Shown here one piece after another: positions 1 through 7,658 of a stretch of 42,105 nt of DNA. Numbering within the stretch: position 1 is the first letter of the stretch; each line of letters opens with the position of its first letter. Source of the stretch: an uncultured Deferribacteres bacterium (GTDB lineage: Bacteria; Zhuqueibacterota; JdFR-76; DREG01); assembly GCA_913009825.1 (NCBI GenBank), contig CAJVYQ010000044.1:1-42105 (forward strand), written 5' to 3'. Both the position numbers and the translations under genes were made by a program. The notes beneath the pieces were generated by a model. That model saw only the letters and a list, made by a program, of their open reading frames with translations. It was not told where the DNA came from and made no database searches.

Positions 1-145
1 CAAAAAACTAAAGTGTTACGGTATTGTCACTACTCAGGCAGCCCGCGAAAGACTCAAAAAAAAACAGGAAAAAAGTTAGATGAGATCATTCGATTGTTTC
101 GTGAGCTTTCTGCCTGTGTCAGACAGAAGTGAGCTGAATAGTTAC
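1..145 (+). repeat. Right part of a GTAACTATTCAG-family element
   Basis: Bases 1 to about 143 match, nearly base for base, the reverse complement of 37178-37320. The copy ends at the terminal motif CTGAATAGTTAC (134-145). Its left part lies outside the window. No open frame in it resembles a protein, so I read it as one end of a non-autonomous mobile element in opposite orientation to the copy at 37176-37515. Confidence 0.75.
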
Positions 146-620
146 AAATATTTGATAAACGTGCCGGTCGAACATGATTGGGAAAACCATTTTCCACTAC
201 TAAATTCTTGAAAAACCCGGCAGACGGCGGAATGGGTGTAGTAGATAGAGCCGGGGATACAAAACTCAAATGAACCGTGGAGTTTGGTGGAAGTATAAGA
301 GCTGCATGAAATCCGATTAATGAAATTATCTTAAAGTGCATAATTTGCAGTATAACGAACGTTTCAACTTGACTTGAAACAGCGAATACTTTTTTGTTTC
401 TCAGTACGGTTTGGTTCAATGTTTGCCTATTTATCAAGTTCGTCTCCGCGGTTCCAAGCAAGTTGAACGAAGACCGTTATCCGTGCATCAATATTCTTCA
501 TCTTCACATTAACATCATTTCCAGTCATAGATTACTGATCACCAGTTACCAAATACTTCGTCAACCGGACATTTTATAGATTACAAAGTCCTACCAGAAC
601 TTATTGAGAGGATACCTAAA
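146..620. other. Gene-free stretch, no recognised content
   Basis: About 475 bases between the element end at 145 and the peptide stub at 621. Short open frames exist on both strands, including one on the minus strand that runs into the repeat. None has a convincing ribosome site, domain or composition. I see no tRNA, terminator or clear promoter here. It may be a decayed gene. Confidence 0.4.
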
Positions 621-671
621 ATGAAAAAATTAATTTCCTTGTTTCTCTTTTCTTTCCTTTTTATACTATAA
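621..671 (+). pseudogene. Signal-peptide stub (16 residues)
   Basis: A purine-rich ribosome site (GAGAGG, 606-611) precedes ATG 621, which encodes MKKLISLFLFSFLFIL and then stops at TAA 669-671. This is a lysine-started hydrophobic segment like the first half of a Sec signal peptide, with no mature protein after it. I read it as the start of a secreted-protein gene whose body was lost. A short leader peptide for ddl, 40 bases downstream, is possible but has no supporting motif. Confidence 0.4.
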
Positions 672-710
672 CTAACACAGATGTGAATTTCCATTTTCAG
701 GAGAAAGCAG

Positions 711-1838
711 ATGAAAAAACTTAGGGTGGCTGTTCTATTTGGCGGACGTTCTGCAGAACATGAAGTTTCGCTGGTGTCGGCAGCAAGTATTATTAATGCC
801 CTCGACCCGAATCATTATGAACCGGTTTTGATTGGTATTACTCATAATGGAAGATGGATAGTTCATGAAAAAGCTTTGCAAATGTTGCAACAGGGAAAAA
901 TTGAAACCAATATTTCCGCATTTCCGGCAGCCGATCCGACCGTGAGGAGTATTCTTCTACTGGATTATACTGCAGCTGATATTTTTGCGGGTGAGATGGA
1001 GATAGATGTAATATTTCCAGTTCTACATGGCACCTACGGTGAAGACGGAACAATGCAGGGATTATTTGAACTGATGGACATTCCTTATGTTGGCGCTGGG
1101 GTTTTGGGTTCTGCGGTTGGCATGGATAAGGTGATTCAAAAACAATTATTTGCCTTTCATAGACTTCCTGTCGTGCAATTTCTCTCTTTTACAAAGAACG
1201 ATGAGCCGCAAAAGGCGCCGGATAAATTGGCAGAAATTGAAGCCCGGTTGGGTTATCCAATGTTTATCAAACCGGCAAATCTGGGCTCCAGCATCGGGGT
1301 CACAAAGGCAATCGGCACAGACGAGTTGAAAAAAGCCATCGGAGTAGCTTTTGAATACGATAGAAAAATTATCATCGAAAAAAGTGTGGAAAATGCCCGG
1401 GAAATTGAGATATCTGTTTTAGGCAGCGATGAGCTGCGTGCTTCTGTGCCCGGTGAAGTGAAACCAACCCGCGAATTCTATGATTATCAGGCAAAATATG
1501 AAGATACATCTTCTCTTCTAAATATTCCGGCAAATCTTCCGGAAAATATGAAGAAAAATGCGCAACAATTAGCTATTAAAGCAGTTAAAGCTATCGATTG
1601 TTCAGGAATGGCGCGCGTAGATTTTCTTCTTACCGGGGACCAACTCTACGTGAGCGAGGTAAACACCATCCCGGGTTTTACCAAAATCAGTATGTATCCC
1701 AAATTATGGGAAGCATCCGGCCTGTCCTATTCCCAACTCCTGGACGAGTTGATCCGTTTGGCCATGGAAAAACATCAACAAAAGAAGCAGTTAAAAACAC
1801 ATGCTACGAAAATAACGGATTGGTATAAAAATAATTGA
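711..1838 (+). CDS. ddl: D-alanine--D-alanine ligase
   Basis: ATP-dependent ligase that makes the D-Ala-D-Ala dipeptide for the peptidoglycan stem in the cytoplasm. The 375-residue product has the family layout. The N-terminal substrate domain starts VAVLFGGRSAEHEVSL, the central ATP-grasp contains KPANLGSSIGV and the tail of the substrate loop (EFYDYQAKYED), and the C-terminal metal/ATP motif reads ARVDFLL with EVNTIPGFT. Length is normal for the longer Ddl subgroup. The start at ATG 711 has AGGAGA about 6 bases upstream. The next two intact genes also act on the cell wall, but the 241-base gap before the NlpC gene suggests separate transcription. The family assignment is secure. Activity toward D-Ala-D-Lac cannot be excluded from sequence alone. 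Confidence 0.95.
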   Translation: MKKLRVAVLFGGRSAEHEVSLVSAASIINALDPNHYEPVLIGITHNGRWIVHEKALQMLQQGKIETNISAFPAADPTVRSILLLDYTAADIFAGEMEIDVIFPVLHGTYGEDGTMQGLFELMDIPYVGAGVLGSAVGMDKVIQKQLFAFHRLPVVQFLSFTKNDEPQKAPDKLAEIEARLGYPMFIKPANLGSSIGVTKAIGTDELKKAIGVAFEYDRKIIIEKSVENAREIEISVLGSDELRASVPGEVKPTREFYDYQAKYEDTSSLLNIPANLPENMKKNAQQLAIKAVKAIDCSGMARVDFLLTGDQLYVSEVNTIPGFTKISMYPKLWEASGLSYSQLLDELIRLAMEKHQQKKQLKTHATKITDWYKNN

Positions 1839-1843
1839 TCAAC

Positions 1844-1930
1844 ATGAAAAAAATACTGTTTATTTTATTTGGTTTAGTGAAGGTAAGTCGATTCCTCGAA
1901 TCGACTAATCAAGTAAACAACAATAGGTAA
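1844..1930 (+). pseudogene. Second signal-peptide stub, broken at a palindrome
   Basis: Six bases after ddl, ATG 1844 starts MKKILFILFGLV, a typical signal-peptide beginning. The frame then runs directly into the palindrome at 1886-1906 and stops at 1930. The body of the gene is missing. It looks like the 5' end of a secreted-protein gene cut by a small repeat. I cannot name the lost gene. Confidence 0.35.
1886..1906. repeat. Perfect 9-base palindrome, AGTCGATTC arms
   Basis: AGTCGATTC and its complement GAATCGACT flank a CTC loop. It sits inside the broken reading frame at 1844-1930. It has no T-run, so it is unlikely to be a terminator. It is more probably an intergenic repeat. Confidence 0.5.
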
Positions 1931-2079
1931 AAAACTAAAACTACACTGATATTAAAAATGTGAATAACCGGTTGAAGTTAATTCAATTTAAGTTTCATGC
2001 TTGCCATGGTTCGACTGAGTCAGTTACTGTATCAACCAGCCATTCACATTAAAAAATTATATAACAAAAAGGTGAAAAT

Positions 2080-3216
2080 ATGATGAAAAGATTGAAGACA
2101 ATTCTTTTTTTACTGACTCTAATAACACTTTTTTCCTGTCAGAAAATTTCCAATCAGGTGCCGCCGTACCTGTTGAAAGTTGTGGAAAATGTGAAAAAAA
2201 GTCAGGCGCCGGATACCCGGGTAGAAATGTTTAATATCAAACTGGAGAAGCGGGGTGACCAGCTCATTGTGAGCGGCGAATTGATCAACCCGGAAATAAA
2301 ACGAATTTTGCTTGATTCCCTTCATGCAACTGCTAAATATTATGATTTGCTGGACAGCATTAAGGTTTTGCCCGACGCCAAATTGGGCGCAAACATGTAT
2401 GGTATCACTTATGTGAGTGTTGCCAATATGCGCCGCCAGCCCAAACACAGCGCTGAATTGATCAATCAGGTTATTTTAGGGACAACGGTGAAATTATTCA
2501 AGAAAAAAGCCGGTTACTATTTTGCTCAAAATTGTGATCAATATTTGGGTTGGTTGAGCAGCGCTTCCATGGTAGAAGTCGATTCGTTGACTGCACAGCA
2601 TTGGGATGATTCACAACATGTGATCTGTACCGCGAATTACGGTCTCGTTTATAGTCAACCAAATACCGGCAGTGATATTGTGGTGGATTTAGTTCCCGGA
2701 GCAAAACTGGGAAAAATTATTCCGGTTGGGAATTGGATCAAAGTTAAAGCACCGGATGGAAGAACCGGTTTTGTGAAAAATAATCTTGTCGTCGATGAAA
2801 AAAAATTCAACCAAATCGTAACAAAGAGGAAGAGCTTGGTAGAAACAGCCAAAGGATTTGCCGGCATTCCCTATTTGTGGGGTGGAACGTCGGCAAAAGG
2901 ATTCGATTGCTCCGGTTTTGTGCAGACCGTTTACCGCATGAACAACTATTTTCTCCCCAGAGATGCAAACCAGATGGCTGCTATTGGAGAAGCGGTGGAT
3001 ACAACCGGTCATTTTGAGAAATTATCACTCGGTGATTTGCTGTTTTTCGGTTCTTCTGCCAACCATATTACCCATGTAGCATTCTATTTGGGGAAGAGAA
3101 AATATATCCATGCGGACGGATGGGTTCATATAAACAGTTTCGATCCGCGGGATCCGTTATACAATCATTATCGGCACAGCACATTCCGTATAGCAAAGAA
3201 AATACTTACTGAATAG
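2080..3216 (+). CDS. SH3-domain NlpC/P60 endopeptidase lipoprotein
   Basis: Predicted cell-envelope cysteine peptidase (family C40) that cuts peptide bonds in peptidoglycan stems, typically after D-Glu. A lipoprotein signal with lipobox LFSC lies near residue 20. Two SH3-like regions cover roughly residues 105-170 and 185-245. The NlpC/P60 domain starts near residue 255. Its catalytic set is visible: Cys277 in FDCSGF, His332 in ITHVAFYLG and His344 in YIHADGW. Start ATG 2080 follows AAAGGTG. The epimerase gene begins 8 bases after the stop, so the two are very probably co-transcribed. The pair fits murein-peptide recycling: this enzyme would release L-Ala-D-Glu-type dipeptides and the next enzyme would epimerise them. 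That substrate link is inference. Confidence 0.9.
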   Translation: MMKRLKTILFLLTLITLFSCQKISNQVPPYLLKVVENVKKSQAPDTRVEMFNIKLEKRGDQLIVSGELINPEIKRILLDSLHATAKYYDLLDSIKVLPDAKLGANMYGITYVSVANMRRQPKHSAELINQVILGTTVKLFKKKAGYYFAQNCDQYLGWLSSASMVEVDSLTAQHWDDSQHVICTANYGLVYSQPNTGSDIVVDLVPGAKLGKIIPVGNWIKVKAPDGRTGFVKNNLVVDEKKFNQIVTKRKSLVETAKGFAGIPYLWGGTSAKGFDCSGFVQTVYRMNNYFLPRDANQMAAIGEAVDTTGHFEKLSLGDLLFFGSSANHITHVAFYLGKRKYIHADGWVHINSFDPRDPLYNHYRHSTFRIAKKILTE

Positions 3217-3224
3217 GAGATGAA

Positions 3225-4256
3225 ATGGCCAAAGGATTGAAATTATCGTACGAAGTAAAACGCTTAACCTTAAAACATACATGGACAATTGCAAGAAATT
3301 CTACCGATTACAAAGAGAATATTATTGTGAAAGTCAAAAAAGACAATATTGTTGGCTTCGGCGAGGCGGCACCCAATGTTCGCTACGGTGAAACACCGGA
3401 ATCAACGATTGCCGTGATAGAAAAGGCGATTCCGCTATTTGCAGATCGGGATCCCTGGCATTTTGTCGACTTGGGATTTGAGATTAAAAAACTACACCAA
3501 ACGCAAACAGCGGCAAAAGCAGCGTTGGATATCGCTTTGATGGATTGGATTGCCAAAGCGCTGCACGTGCCGTTTTACCGCTATCTTGGCCTGGATAAAA
3601 CAAAAACCCCGGTTACCACATTTTCCATTGGCATCGATACTCAGGAAATGATCATCCAGAAAGTGAGGGAAGCCGAACCTTACCCGGTACTTAAAATTAA
3701 GCTTGGACTTGGCAATGATGAAGAGATTATCGGCGCGGTTCGATCCGTGACGGATAAACCGCTGCGCATCGATGCAAATGAGGGATGGAAGGACAAGCAT
3801 GAGGCGGCAGACAAGATTAACTGGCTTGCTTCTGAAGGAGTTGAGTTTGTAGAACAACCCATGCCTGACGATATGTTGAATGAAATTGGCTGGGTGCGGG
3901 AGAGAGTGAATATTCCCATCATTGCGGATGAAAGCGTAAAAACAACGGCGGATATTCCTAAGTTGGCGGCTGCGTTCGACGGCATCAATATCAAACTGAT
4001 GAAAGCCGGCGGATTACAGGAAGCGCTGCGCATGATCTGGCTGGCAAAATCCTTGAAAATGAAAGTGATGCTTGGCTGTATGGTCGAAACTTCGGTAGCC
4101 GTTTCCGCCGGTGCAAGTATTTCTCCCCTGATAGATTACGCCGATCTGGACGGCAATTTACTTATCACCAACGATCCTTTCCGGGGAGCTGTTGTTGAAC
4201 AAGGTAAATTGATTTTGAATGATGAACCCGGCCTCGGTATATCTCCTGAGCCATAA
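3225..4256 (+). CDS. Enolase-superfamily dipeptide epimerase (L-Ala-D/L-Glu type)
   Basis: Cytoplasmic metal-dependent epimerase of the muconate-lactonising subgroup. The 343-residue product has an N-terminal capping domain and a barrel with the full active-site set: KIK (Lys157 and Lys159), metal ligands Asp183 (RIDANEG), Glu210 (VEQP) and Asp235 (ADES), and Lys260 in KLMKAGG. MLGCMVETS and DLDG near the C-terminus are also typical of Ala-Glu epimerases. Start ATG 3225 follows AGGAGA closely. It sits between the NlpC/P60 gene (8-base gap) and the broken HAD gene (17-base gap), so it is the middle of an operon. Dipeptide epimerases differ in specificity, so L-Ala-D/L-Glu is the best guess from the wall-peptidase neighbour and not proven. 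Confidence 0.88.
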   Translation: MAKGLKLSYEVKRLTLKHTWTIARNSTDYKENIIVKVKKDNIVGFGEAAPNVRYGETPESTIAVIEKAIPLFADRDPWHFVDLGFEIKKLHQTQTAAKAALDIALMDWIAKALHVPFYRYLGLDKTKTPVTTFSIGIDTQEMIIQKVREAEPYPVLKIKLGLGNDEEIIGAVRSVTDKPLRIDANEGWKDKHEAADKINWLASEGVEFVEQPMPDDMLNEIGWVRERVNIPIIADESVKTTADIPKLAAAFDGINIKLMKAGGLQEALRMIWLAKSLKMKVMLGCMVETSVAVSAGASISPLIDYADLDGNLLITNDPFRGAVVEQGKLILNDEPGLGISPEP

Positions 4257-4273
4257 ACAGAAAGAATATTCGT

Positions 4274-5181
4274 TTGAACCAAAAGAAAAAGTACCGCCTG
4301 TTTATTTTTGATCTGGACGGCACGCTGGCAGACACGGCTGAAGATGTCCATTTCAGCATGAATCAACTGCGCCGGGAGTTGGGACTACCGCACATTTCGT
4401 TGGCAGAAGCAAAAAAATCCATCGGTCCCGGTTCTGACCGGTTTATAAAATTGCTCACACCGAATCCGGAACAGAATAATTTAAAAAAAATGGTAACTAT
4501 TCAGGTCGCCTGAGAGTGAACCCTCAGGCTAAGACATGAAAGCATCCTGAAGGATGCTATCGTAAATAGGACGCTTTAGCGCCCTTTCATTTCTTAGCCT
4601 TGTCGTTCACGGCAAGGCGAAAAAGATTGAAAGAAAACACCTGAATAGTTACAATAGTTTTTTTAAAACTTTCGTGACTTACTGTCTTTGTGGCAAAAGG
4701 AAACCAGGCTGAATAGTTACAAAAAATGATTAAAAAATTCCGGCAGATATATGCGGATCATTTAATGGATCAGACAAAATTATTTTCCGGCATTGAATCG
4801 GTATTAAAAACACTACACGATTCCGGTATAACAAAAATTGTTGTCACCAATAAGCCGGGAAAATATTCACGTAAAATTCTGGATGGGCTGGGTGTGTTGG
4901 ATTATTTTATTTCTGTTTTGGGTCCGGAAGATGTAACCAAACAAAAACCGGCGCCGGAACCGGTTTTGAAAGCGCTTGGATTAGCTCGGGTTAAACCGGA
5001 TGAGGCAATTATGATTGGCGATACGGTTTATGATATGGAATCCGCCAAAGCCGCAAACGTGGATGTGTGTGCGGTTGCTTATGGGTATACATCTGCTGAA
5101 GAACTAAACTCATTGAAACCAAATTATTTTATTCGTGAACCGAAAGAAATATTATATCTCATCGATGATTTTTTTGATTAA
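4274..5181 (+). pseudogene. HAD phosphatase split by a mobile element
   Basis: The gene encoded a HAD subfamily IA phosphatase of the phosphoglycolate phosphatase type. The first part (TTG 4274 to about 4492) has the nucleophile motif FDLDGTLADTAED. It then runs into the inserted element and stops at 4513 after six foreign residues. The second part (from 4729, re-openable at ATG 4726) carries motif II (VVTNK), motif III lysine (KQKPAPEP) and motif IV (MIGDTVYDME). Removing the element and one target copy joins ...NNLKKM to IKKFRQIY in frame and gives a 223-residue protein of normal length. The fragments separate the nucleophile from the other catalytic residues, so neither should be active alone. 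The insertion looks recent because no other lesion is visible. It would be the last gene of the NlpC-epimerase operon. Confidence 0.93.
4493..4720 (+). mobile_element. 228-base MITE-like element with 8-base target duplication
   Basis: Terminal inverted repeats GTAACTATTCAG (4493-4504) and CTGAATAGTTAC (4709-4720) are perfect over 12 bases. The insertion is flanked by direct copies of AAAAAATG (4485-4492 and 4721-4728), as expected for transposition with an 8-base duplication. A third end copy (4641-4652) lies inside. Its ACCTGAATAGTTAC (4639-4652) is a perfect 14-base match to the left end, so the element may be compound: a 160-base unit plus a tail. The interior is strongly folded: arms 4526-4542 with 4584-4600, a perfect AGCATCCT palindrome near 4541-4558, and a GCCTTG hairpin near 4598-4619. 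There is no transposase frame, so a source must act in trans. Confidence 0.92.
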
Positions 5182-5339
5182 TTAAATTTCCAATGTTTCT
5201 TTGGATCTATTTATCAAACAAGATTGTACCTATTCAGGCATACAAGATTTTGTTATTGAATACGTTAAGGAAAACTCCCTTTCATTGTTGTTCCCGGGAA
5301 AGTGGAAATCTATCAGTTTTTATTTTTATTGGAGGTTTT
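5182..5339. repeat. Intergenic repeat remnants before the crotonase gene
   Basis: A diverged end motif GTACCTATTCAG lies at 5226-5237, one base off the GTAACTATTCAG end. A short palindromic remnant around 5289-5310 (TTCCCGGGAAAG) resembles common dispersed intergenic palindromes. Neither has a partner end here. The ribosome site GGAGGT at 5331-5336 belongs to the next gene. Confidence 0.35.
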
Positions 5340-6122
5340 ATGAAATTAGAAAATATTTTGTTTGAAGTTAAGGATAATCTGGGAAAAATCTCCATAAACC
5401 GTCCCAAGGTACTGAATGCTCTCAATTCTAAAACCATGGATGAGATAGAAACCGTAGTGGAACAACTTGAAAAGGATGCGAATATTCACGTCGTTATTGT
5501 AACCGGAATTGGCGGGAAAGCGTTTATTGCCGGTGCGGACATCGCTGAAATTGAAGTGCTGGACAGACAAAACGGTAAGGCTTTTGCGCAACGGGGACAG
5601 GAGATTTTTAACCGGCTTGCGGGTCTGGATAAACCGGTCATCGCTGCCGTTAACGGATATGCGCTGGGGGGCGGCTGTGAGCTTGCTCTGGCTTGCCATA
5701 TCCGCATCGCTTCGGAAAACGCTTATTTCGGTTTACCCGAGGTAAAATTGGGTGTTATTCCCGGTTACGGTGGCACGCAACGCCTGAGCCGGTTAATCGG
5801 CACCAGTATGGCTGCGGAACTTATCCTGACCGGAAATATTATCGATGCCGAAGAAGCGCTGCGCATTGGACTGGTGAACCGGGTTCTGCCCCACAATGAG
5901 CTGAATCTGGCAGTTGAGAAGCTGGCCGATACCATTCTTTCCCGCGGCCCTATTGCGGTGAAAAGAGCGATCTATGCCATCATTTACGGAAGTCGAACCG
6001 GTTTTATCAACGGCCTGGAAATAGAAGCCAGCTTATTCGGCGATGTGTGTGGCACCGATGACAAAAATGAAGGCACACGCGCTTTTCTGGAGAAGAGACC
6101 GCCTGTGTTTCAAAATAAATAG
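5340..6122 (+). CDS. Enoyl-CoA hydratase/isomerase (crotonase) family protein
   Basis: Acyl-CoA-processing enzyme of the crotonase fold, most likely hydrating 2-enoyl-CoA or crotonyl-CoA in the cytoplasm. With start ATG 5340, chosen because GGAGGT ends 3 bases upstream, it is 260 residues, the usual length. The open frame extends further upstream, but that part has no homologous look and crosses a repeat. Visible motifs are the oxyanion-hole segments (FIAGADI and GYALGGGCEL) and both expected catalytic glutamates: one in GGGCEL and one in GLPEVKLGVIPG. GGTQRL follows. No other beta-oxidation gene is adjacent, so the true substrate cannot be read from context. Confidence 0.92.
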   Translation: MKLENILFEVKDNLGKISINRPKVLNALNSKTMDEIETVVEQLEKDANIHVVIVTGIGGKAFIAGADIAEIEVLDRQNGKAFAQRGQEIFNRLAGLDKPVIAAVNGYALGGGCELALACHIRIASENAYFGLPEVKLGVIPGYGGTQRLSRLIGTSMAAELILTGNIIDAEEALRIGLVNRVLPHNELNLAVEKLADTILSRGPIAVKRAIYAIIYGSRTGFINGLEIEASLFGDVCGTDDKNEGTRAFLEKRPPVFQNK

Positions 6123-6194
6123 ATTGACCGTACCTATTTATTTTTTCCACAGAATGTACGAAAAACTAAAAAAATTCCGAATGATTTTATTCTA

Positions 6195-6313
6195 CCCTGA
6201 ATTGAGCGATTCCCTTGTTTTTGAGTTTGTTTTTATTACTGAATTGATTTTTATTTTAAATGCAAATATAGTTGGCGATTCAGCGAATCGCCCTACAATC
6301 GCTCAATTAAGGG
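6195..6313. repeat. 119-base inverted-repeat element, TTAATTGAGCGATT family
   Basis: The two ends (6195-6211 and 6297-6313) are 17-base inverted repeats with one mismatch. Inside is the palindrome GGCGATTCAGCGAATCGCC (6274-6292). A second copy with the same core and right end lies at 11880-11968. No coding capacity and no clear target duplication are visible. It fills most of the gap before the PLP enzyme gene. Confidence 0.7.
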
Positions 6314-6396
6314 CAGAAATACTTTTCGTTTGTTTTGTCTGTTTAGCGAGTGGACTTGTTGTGGATGAACCTATAGTATAAATCAGGAGAATACTC

Positions 6397-7518
6397 ATGA
6401 AAGGAGCACCGGTAGTTCCACCGATTTACATGACGGCAACTTATCAATTTAAAGATTCTGATGAACTGATTGACGTAGTGCAAAATCGCAGCGGTTACAT
6501 TTACTCTCGTTGGGACAATCCATCTGTGGTCGAAGTGGAAAAAAGAATGGCGGCATTAGAAAGATATGAATACGCGCTCGGTTTCAGTTCCGGCATGGCT
6601 GCAATCACGACAACCATCTTCTCTCAATTAAGAAAAGACAGCCGGATTGTCGGTATGCGGGAAGTTTACGGCGGAACATTTCAACTGCTCTACAATTTTT
6701 TACCCAAATTGGGGATTGGAACGGTCGATGTGAGTTGTAGTGAAATGGATCGTATTTTGGCGGAGATCGAAAAAGGATTATCCGTTTTATATCTGGAAAC
6801 CCCAACAAATCCGCTATTACGTGTAGTGGACGTGAAAACGTTAGCCGATGCTGCTCATGCAAAATGTGCGCCGGTCATCCTGGATTCCACGTTCGCATCA
6901 CCTGTGAACCAGCGACCCAAAGAACTTGGCGTGGACATAGTTATCCACTCCGCTACAAAATATTTAGGCGGCCATCATGATATTACCGCCGGGTTTGTCT
7001 GCTGTAATGAAGAACACTTTCATTCCATCTGGGAATACCGGAAAATTTTTGGCGGAGTGATGGATCCGATGACGGCTTTTTTGATTTTGCGCGGACTGAA
7101 AACCTTGCAACTCCGTGTAGAGAAACAAAATGAGAATGCCATGATAGTCGCTGATTTTCTTGAAAAACAGAAAAAGATCGACGCCGTCTTTTATCCCGGA
7201 TTAACTTCTCATCCTGATCATGAGATTGCAGTAAGACAAATGAAAGGTTTCGGTGGCATGCTCAGCTTTTTGGTCGCAGCGAATTTTGACGGTACTAAAA
7301 AATTCATGGATCATCTTAAATTCATCAAACTGGCAACCAGTTTAGGCGGGGTAACCAGCCTTGCCAATCAGCCGATTACTAATACACATGCGGCCTTGAA
7401 TCCGGCAGAGAGGGCAAAAGCAGGCATCAAAGAAAATCTGGTTCGTTTTTCTGTAGGGATTGAAGATCCCAATTTGCTCAAGCAGGACATACAACAGGCG
7501 TTGGCTGTAGTGAAGTGA
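6397..7518 (+). CDS. Cys/Met-metabolism PLP-dependent enzyme
   Basis: PLP enzyme of the cystathionine gamma-synthase / gamma-lyase / methionine gamma-lyase family, acting on sulfur amino acids in the cytoplasm. Visible motifs are the cofactor-phosphate region YSRWDNPS and GFSSGMAAI, the LETPTNP loop, the LDSTFASP strand and the Schiff-base lysine Lys188 in SATKYLGGH. The C-terminus has SLGGVTSLANQP and LVRFSVGIED. Start ATG 6397 has AGGAGA upstream, and an in-frame stop at 6379-6381 rules out extension. The protein therefore begins at MKGAPVVPPIYMTATYQF and lacks the roughly 20-30-residue N-terminal arm that usually precedes PPIY in this family. Synthase, lyase or elimination activity cannot be told apart here. 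The gene appears to stand alone. Confidence 0.9.
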   Translation: MKGAPVVPPIYMTATYQFKDSDELIDVVQNRSGYIYSRWDNPSVVEVEKRMAALERYEYALGFSSGMAAITTTIFSQLRKDSRIVGMREVYGGTFQLLYNFLPKLGIGTVDVSCSEMDRILAEIEKGLSVLYLETPTNPLLRVVDVKTLADAAHAKCAPVILDSTFASPVNQRPKELGVDIVIHSATKYLGGHHDITAGFVCCNEEHFHSIWEYRKIFGGVMDPMTAFLILRGLKTLQLRVEKQNENAMIVADFLEKQKKIDAVFYPGLTSHPDHEIAVRQMKGFGGMLSFLVAANFDGTKKFMDHLKFIKLATSLGGVTSLANQPITNTHAALNPAERAKAGIKENLVRFSVGIEDPNLLKQDIQQALAVVK

Positions 7519-7658
7519 AAATATCCGGTCATTCAGCGCAGTATTCCAAAACGGGAAAATTTTCACTTGATTCTTTTCGATTTTCTCCCGATAATTTTAA
7601 TGAGGTATTTGTCTGTTAATAATCATTTAGATCAATATTAAAAATAAAGTACGACACC

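Noticed and set aside
54-461. A 135-codon minus-strand frame at the window start
   Set aside because: It runs through the mobile-element end, has no ribosome site and shows no recognisable protein pattern.
5193-5339. N-terminal extension of the crotonase by 49 residues
   Set aside because: It crosses repeat remnants and the ribosome site GGAGGT supports ATG 5340.
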